From CBDULQ01 sp965368115 (GTDB taxonomy: Bacteria > Pseudomonadota > Gammaproteobacteria > SZUA-229): 9,114 nucleotides of DNA. Made by a program: the position numbers and the translations under genes. Shown in pieces: positions 6,432-9,114 of the stretch; position 1 is the stretch's first letter; each line of letters opens with the position of its first letter. The stretch lies in the NCBI GenBank assembly GCA_965368115.1, contig CBDULQ010000155.1:1-9114 (forward strand). The letters run 5' to 3'. The notes below the pieces were generated by a model. It searched no databases, was not told the origin of the DNA, and saw only the letters and a program-made list of their open reading frames with translations.

Positions 6432-6887
6432 TTATCGCGGAATACCTGTGTCCCCTGCGGTGGGGTCCGGTGAAACTACCCACCCCCTGAGTGCGGAGAC
6501 GGAATATAGCAGTGCGATGAAAAGCGTCACCGGCATGAGCACATTGTGCGGTTGTTCGAGGAAAAAAATACGCAGCTCGACAGGATAGAGAAATTCGAAA
6601 ACCGCCCTGGATATCCAGAACACCGCCAGTACGGAGCAGACAACGAGTGATGCAAAGGGATACCGCAGGCTGGAAAAATACAGGGACAGAAACGCGAACG
6701 ACAACAAAAATACGCAGATGGCGTAAGTGCCCATATAATAGAAATGATCACGTACATCTTGTGTCATGGCCGCTGCGACCGCGTTATCGTAACCCAGGGT
6801 CGGCATGAATATATGACCGATCCCAATCAATGCCGTAAACAGACCGCCGATGCACAAAGCACCACGTAACAGGCGTTCGCTGCCCAT
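6432..6887 (-). CDS. Four-helix integral membrane protein, function unknown
   Basis: The 151-residue protein has four predicted membrane helices at about residues 9-29, 51-72, 76-97 and 114-134, with a polar Pro/Asp/Gly-rich tail. The sequence GIGHIFMPTLGYD in helix 1 and its exit, with His25, followed by a charged loop with His48, gives it a family-like look, but I cannot name the family. The start ATG at 6885-6887 is supported by GGGAG (6895-6899 on the complementary strand) 7 bases upstream. The gene is first of a possible two-gene unit with the DUF1330 gene. A dyad ACTGA-AG-TCAGT (6922-6933), 35 bases upstream of the start, is a possible operator. After the stop the transcript reads GTTTTTTAAAA without an adjacent stem, so termination before the DUF1330 gene is not clear. 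Confidence 0.82.
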   Translation of the reverse strand: MGSERLLRGALCIGGLFTALIGIGHIFMPTLGYDNAVAAAMTQDVRDHFYYMGTYAICVFLLSFAFLSLYFSSLRYPFASLVVCSVLAVFWISRAVFEFLYPVELRIFFLEQPHNVLMPVTLFIALLYSVSALRGWVVSPDPTAGDTGIPR

Positions 6888-7111
6888 ATTTTGTCTCCCA
6901 TATTACAAATTGATGACCGTCACTGAAGTCAGTTACCCGGCCGTTATCTAAAATCAGTCAATCGTCTAATTTTGTGATGATGCTAACACCAGCCCTGTTT
7001 TTATTCAATTGTTAAGATGTTGATATTTCATGCAGGGTTGAATGCTCAGGTGATGTGTATTGCTCAGGACCACTATCAGTGCGATGCAGTTAACGGTTCT
7101 GGTGCTATTCT

Positions 7112-7132
7112 CTACGGCCCGCCAGACCGTAG
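7112..7132. repeat. Hairpin-forming inverted repeat in the long intergenic region
   Basis: CTACGG (7112-7117) and CCGTAG (7127-7132) pair perfectly with a 9-base loop. It is not next to any gene start and lacks a T-run, so its role is unknown and it may be chance. Confidence 0.3.
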
Positions 7133-7543
7133 CGGATTTATCCATAGCGTGTGTGCAAGATGTTGTAATTGGGCGACCTAGGAAAAATGGTAGTCCTATC
7201 ATCCTGTGTAGACGGTTTTATTTTTTGTCAAAGTTTCGTGTGTTACGGCATGGGATCCTGCCTGCGTAGTAATGAAGAAGAGACCGTCTGGTCACGATTT
7301 GCTTAATCGAAAAAGATGAATGTAATGATTTATATGAAAGTGGTGATTCGAACATGTAAGTGAGTTTGGTATGGGTTCGGGACGGAGAACGGGGTGATGT
7401 GTTTTAAAAAACCGGTTGCTTGCAAACATAAAAATCCAGTCTGTTATTTTTATTGATTCGTTTCAGGCACACGTTAATTAATCACCTGCCTGGTTTCATG
7501 CTCAACGCTCGTCGGAATTCATGGTAGTGAGCTGGGAATATAA

Positions 7544-7567
7544 ATAAGAAAATAATAATATTCTTAT
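7544..7567 (+). repeat. AT-rich inverted repeat upstream of the heptad-repeat protein
   Basis: ATAAGAA (7544-7550) and TTCTTAT (7561-7567) are perfect inverted copies around an AATAATAATA loop, 30 bases before the ATG. If transcribed it would be a weak leader hairpin ahead of the ribosome site; as DNA it could be a regulator site or a bent AT tract near the promoter. Confidence 0.35.
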
Positions 7568-7597
7568 GTTTATCATTCTATTTTCAACGAGGTTACC

Positions 7598-8200
7598 ATG
7601 TTAAAAAAATCACGCATCAGGGTTGTTGCCCTGGCTCTGCTGGCGTCTTCTCTTGTCTTTGTTGCGACCACACGTCCATCGCAGGCATTCTTTCTGGATC
7701 CTTTCGAGAATGTAGTCGAGAGTATGATGCAGTCCATGCTGGACACCATGCTCGCGCTTTCCGATGACATCGGTGTAATGGCCGATCGTATCCTGCTGAT
7801 GGCGGATAATATTCTGATTATGGCGGATAAGATCGGTGAAATGAGTGACCGAATTGTCGCGACCGAGCAGCTCATGGCTGATCTTGTGCGAGACGTGACG
7901 GCGACACAGGGGCCTTCCACCTTGCTGCTTGCACCGGCAGAAGGCGATGTGCTTAGCCTGAGTACACCGATCACCGTCACCTTGTCGAATGGTGCTTCCA
8001 GTTATCTGCTGTACCTGTCGAATAGTCCCGATATGTCGAACGCCACCAATGCGCTGATACAGAATGGCGATACCGCATCCGCCTGGAGTCGAGCCACGAG
8101 TTATGCCTCCGGCAGTGAATTGTACGTCGCGGTTAAAGCGGTGAATGGTGATGTTATCGGTGCTCTGTCGAATACGGTCAAGGTTCAGCTCGTACCCTGA
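7598..8200 (+). CDS. Secreted protein with Ile/Met heptad coiled coil and Fn3-like domain, function unknown
   Basis: The 200-residue product starts with a Sec signal peptide: KKSRIR, hydrophobic residues 9-23, and a cleavage site after Ala30 (PSQA|FF). The mature N-terminus is FFLDPFENVV. Residues 56-97 form six heptads with Ile and Met alternating at the core positions (I58, M61, I65, M68, I72, M75, I79, M82, I86), each heptad but the last starting with Asp; this predicts an amphipathic coiled coil that self-associates. Residues about 106-199 are beta-rich with a fibronectin-III or Ig-like look (APAEGDVLSLSTPITVTL...LYVAVKAVNGDVIGALSNTVKVQL). No lipobox and no C-terminal anchor are present. 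The start is secured by GAGG (7589-7592) 5 bases before the ATG. I know no name for the family; an extracytoplasmic oligomeric or matrix protein is an inference. It converges on the PEP-CTERM-like gene. Confidence 0.85.
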   Translation: MLKKSRIRVVALALLASSLVFVATTRPSQAFFLDPFENVVESMMQSMLDTMLALSDDIGVMADRILLMADNILIMADKIGEMSDRIVATEQLMADLVRDVTATQGPSTLLLAPAEGDVLSLSTPITVTLSNGASSYLLYLSNSPDMSNATNALIQNGDTASAWSRATSYASGSELYVAVKAVNGDVIGALSNTVKVQLVP

Positions 8201-8202
8201 TT

Positions 8203-8290
8203 CACCTGTCAGTAGTAGCAGGTCGCTACTGGTCCGCACAGGTATGATCAATGGCTATGTGGTTCAGTAGCGACCTCGACAGTTCAGGTG
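8203..8290. repeat. Complex inverted repeat between convergent genes (bidirectional terminator or RNA switch-like element)
   Basis: AGGTCGCTACTG (8220-8231) and CAGTAGCGACCT (8265-8276) are perfect 12-base inverted copies around a 33-base loop. Outer arms CACCTG (8203-8208) and CAGGTG (8285-8290) can also pair, or CTGTC (8206-8210) with GACAG (8278-8282). In addition AGTAGC (8214-8219) pairs with GCTACT (8225-8230) over a 5-base loop, so the same GCTACT arm has two competing partners, local and distal (AGTAGC 8266-8271). It begins 2 bases after the heptad-protein stop. There is no T-run, so it is not a textbook intrinsic terminator. No mobile-element gene or known attC motif is present. Confidence 0.65.
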
Positions 8291-8386
8291 TATGAAGTCA
8301 ACGGGCCGTCTCCCGGATGCTCATTGGCGTGTTAAATAAAGCCACCCGGGTGTGTGAATTGTCATGCTGCACTTTTAACTGGAAAG

Positions 8387-9109
8387 TCATGCGACTCGAC
8401 GACGAGCCGCAATACCCATCAATCCGACCAGTCCCGAACCCAGCAACCAGATAGCACCCGGCACCGGCACCGGTGCAACACCGTTGATGTTATCCACGGT
8501 GCCGAAGGCCATGTAGATCAGGTTGCCGCCTGAATCGACTTCGCGAATCGCAAAGCTGGCATAATCGATATCGGACCAGGATGGTGGATTGACCGCGTAA
8601 TCCATGTTCGAATAGAGCGAGCTGTCCAGCGAGGTGAGGAACAGGCCAAAACCGAGAGTGCCGTCCGCGCTTTCGCCGGTAACCTGCCAGGCGTCGACCG
8701 GGGTGCCGTTGGCAATGGTCGGGCTGTAGGTCTGATTGAGTAGATTGTCGAGAAAATTACTGTCCGAGAAAGCGTAGTCGTTGCGGACTGAAATACCGCT
8801 GGATGCCATGGAGAAACTGCCGCTGTTGTCGACCGTCAGTGTTCCGCCAATACCGCTACCCGGCGAAAAATCCCACCAGGTCTGGTTGGTCTGCACATCG
8901 ATAAAACTCGCGTCTCCGGCATTATCACCGTAGCCGGTGTCGATGCTGACATTGTCACCGATACCCGCCGCCGTAAACAGGCCACCGCTGTTGGTGTAGA
9001 TATAACTGATCGAACCGCTGAAATTGATGGTCGCCGCCTGGACGGACAGGGTGACCGACATCAGTGCCGATGTGAAGAGGATTGTTCGAAACGATGTATG
9101 AACCGACAT
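8387..9109 (-). CDS. Secreted PEP-CTERM-type sorted protein, function unknown
   Basis: The 240-residue protein has a signal peptide (MSVHTSFRTILFTS..., cleavage after about Ala26 in SVQAA-TINFSG). Its body is rich in Gly, Ser, Asn and Asp, low in charge and beta-like, with no Cys. The C-terminus has the tripartite sorting tag: VPVPGA (residues 214-219), a hydrophobic helix WLLGSGLVGLMGIA (221-234) and a basic end ARRRVA. This is the VPxPGAxWLLGSGL variant of the PEP-CTERM signal common in gammaproteobacteria, recognised by an exosortase that trims and transfers the protein during export, usually in organisms making an exopolysaccharide matrix. Body sequences in this class diverge widely and rarely reveal function. 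The start at 9107-9109 gives a proper signal peptide, but only 5 upstream bases are visible, so the ribosome site cannot be judged. No exosortase gene is in the window. Confidence 0.9.
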   Translation of the reverse strand: MSVHTSFRTILFTSALMSVTLSVQAATINFSGSISYIYTNSGGLFTAAGIGDNVSIDTGYGDNAGDASFIDVQTNQTWWDFSPGSGIGGTLTVDNSGSFSMASSGISVRNDYAFSDSNFLDNLLNQTYSPTIANGTPVDAWQVTGESADGTLGFGLFLTSLDSSLYSNMDYAVNPPSWSDIDYASFAIREVDSGGNLIYMAFGTVDNINGVAPVPVPGAIWLLGSGLVGLMGIAARRRVA

Positions 9110-9114
9110 AACAG

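Larger units (their letters stand above)
6888..7597. other. Gene-free AT-richer intergenic region of about 700 bases
   Basis: I find no convincing gene. The only open frames (7005-7202 minus, 7060-7269 plus) lack ribosome sites and family resemblance. Small structures seen: the dyad ACTGA-AG-TCAGT (6922-6933), a direct repeat of TGCTCAGG (7043-7050 and 7061-7068), CTACGG/CCGTAG (7112-7132), TAGGA/TCCTA (7179-7198), palindrome AACCGGTT (7410-7417), CAGGCA/TGCCTG (7464-7492), and ATAAGAA/TTCTTAT (7544-7567). The region should hold the outward promoters of the flanking divergent genes. TATAAA at 7539-7544 is a weak -10 candidate for the rightward gene. A small RNA cannot be excluded but no clear terminator marks one. 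Confidence 0.5.

Noticed and set aside
7060..7269. 69-residue open frame in the long intergenic region
   Set aside because: No ribosome site and composition unlike the neighbouring proteins; not enough to call a gene or pseudogene.
7210..7289. Distant 7-base inverted pair AGACGGT/ACCGTCT as ends of a mobile element
   Set aside because: Seven bases matching over 66 bases is expected by chance in a region this long, and no target-site duplication is seen.
7344..7353. tRNA T-loop-like GTGATTCGAAC (minus-strand GTTCGAATCAC)
   Set aside because: Flanking bases cannot form the T stem or an acceptor stem, so it is neither a tRNA nor a convincing attachment-site remnant.
7610..8251. 213-residue antisense open frame opposite the heptad protein
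   Set aside because: It mirrors the repetitive heptad codons of the real gene; the plus strand has the signal peptide and ribosome site.
8343..8352. Palindrome CACCCGGGTG followed on the minus strand by TTTATTT, as terminator of the PEP-CTERM-type gene
   Set aside because: The perfect palindrome leaves no proper loop, so the usable stem is about 4 bp; too weak to call.

Overview
The window looks like chromosomal DNA of a free-living, moderate-GC gammaproteobacterium. The indicators are a Mn2+ riboswitch driving a TMEM165/GDT1 (UPF0016) manganese exporter, and two C-terminal protein-sorting tags: a GlyGly-CTERM tail (rhombosortase type) on a lipoprotein and a PEP-CTERM-like tail (exosortase type) on a secreted protein. 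No integrase, transposase, tRNA, rRNA or CRISPR array is visible.

Left part (1-2900). A class 3 lipase, missing its N-terminus at the window edge, converges on a lipoprotein gene with a 2-base gap. The lipoprotein gene is divergent from the best-understood unit of the window: a strong sigma70-like promoter, a yybP-ykoY manganese aptamer starting at the predicted transcription start, a hairpin that can bury the Shine-Dalgarno sequence, and the Mn exporter gene. Excess Mn2+ should open expression of the pump. A small three-helix membrane protein of unknown function follows.

Middle (2874-6053). A 312-base leader holds a promoter with a perfect TATAAT, a 7-10-7 dyad over its -35 region and a leader hairpin. 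It precedes a 955-residue protein that I do not recognise: about three N-terminal membrane segments, then a soluble acidic domain of roughly 860 residues with one TPR-like stretch near residues 727-778. This is the largest unexplained object here.

Right part (6054-9114). Two minus-strand genes follow, a four-helix membrane protein and a DUF1330 protein, possibly co-transcribed. A gene-free stretch of about 700 bases holds several small inverted repeats. Next is a secreted protein with an almost perfect Ile/Met heptad repeat and a fibronectin-III-like C-terminal domain. It converges, across an 88-base complex inverted repeat, on a secreted PEP-CTERM-type protein whose start lies at the window edge.

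Apart from the Mn unit, the genes do not form one obvious pathway. The common theme is the cell envelope: most products are predicted to be membrane, lipidated or exported proteins.
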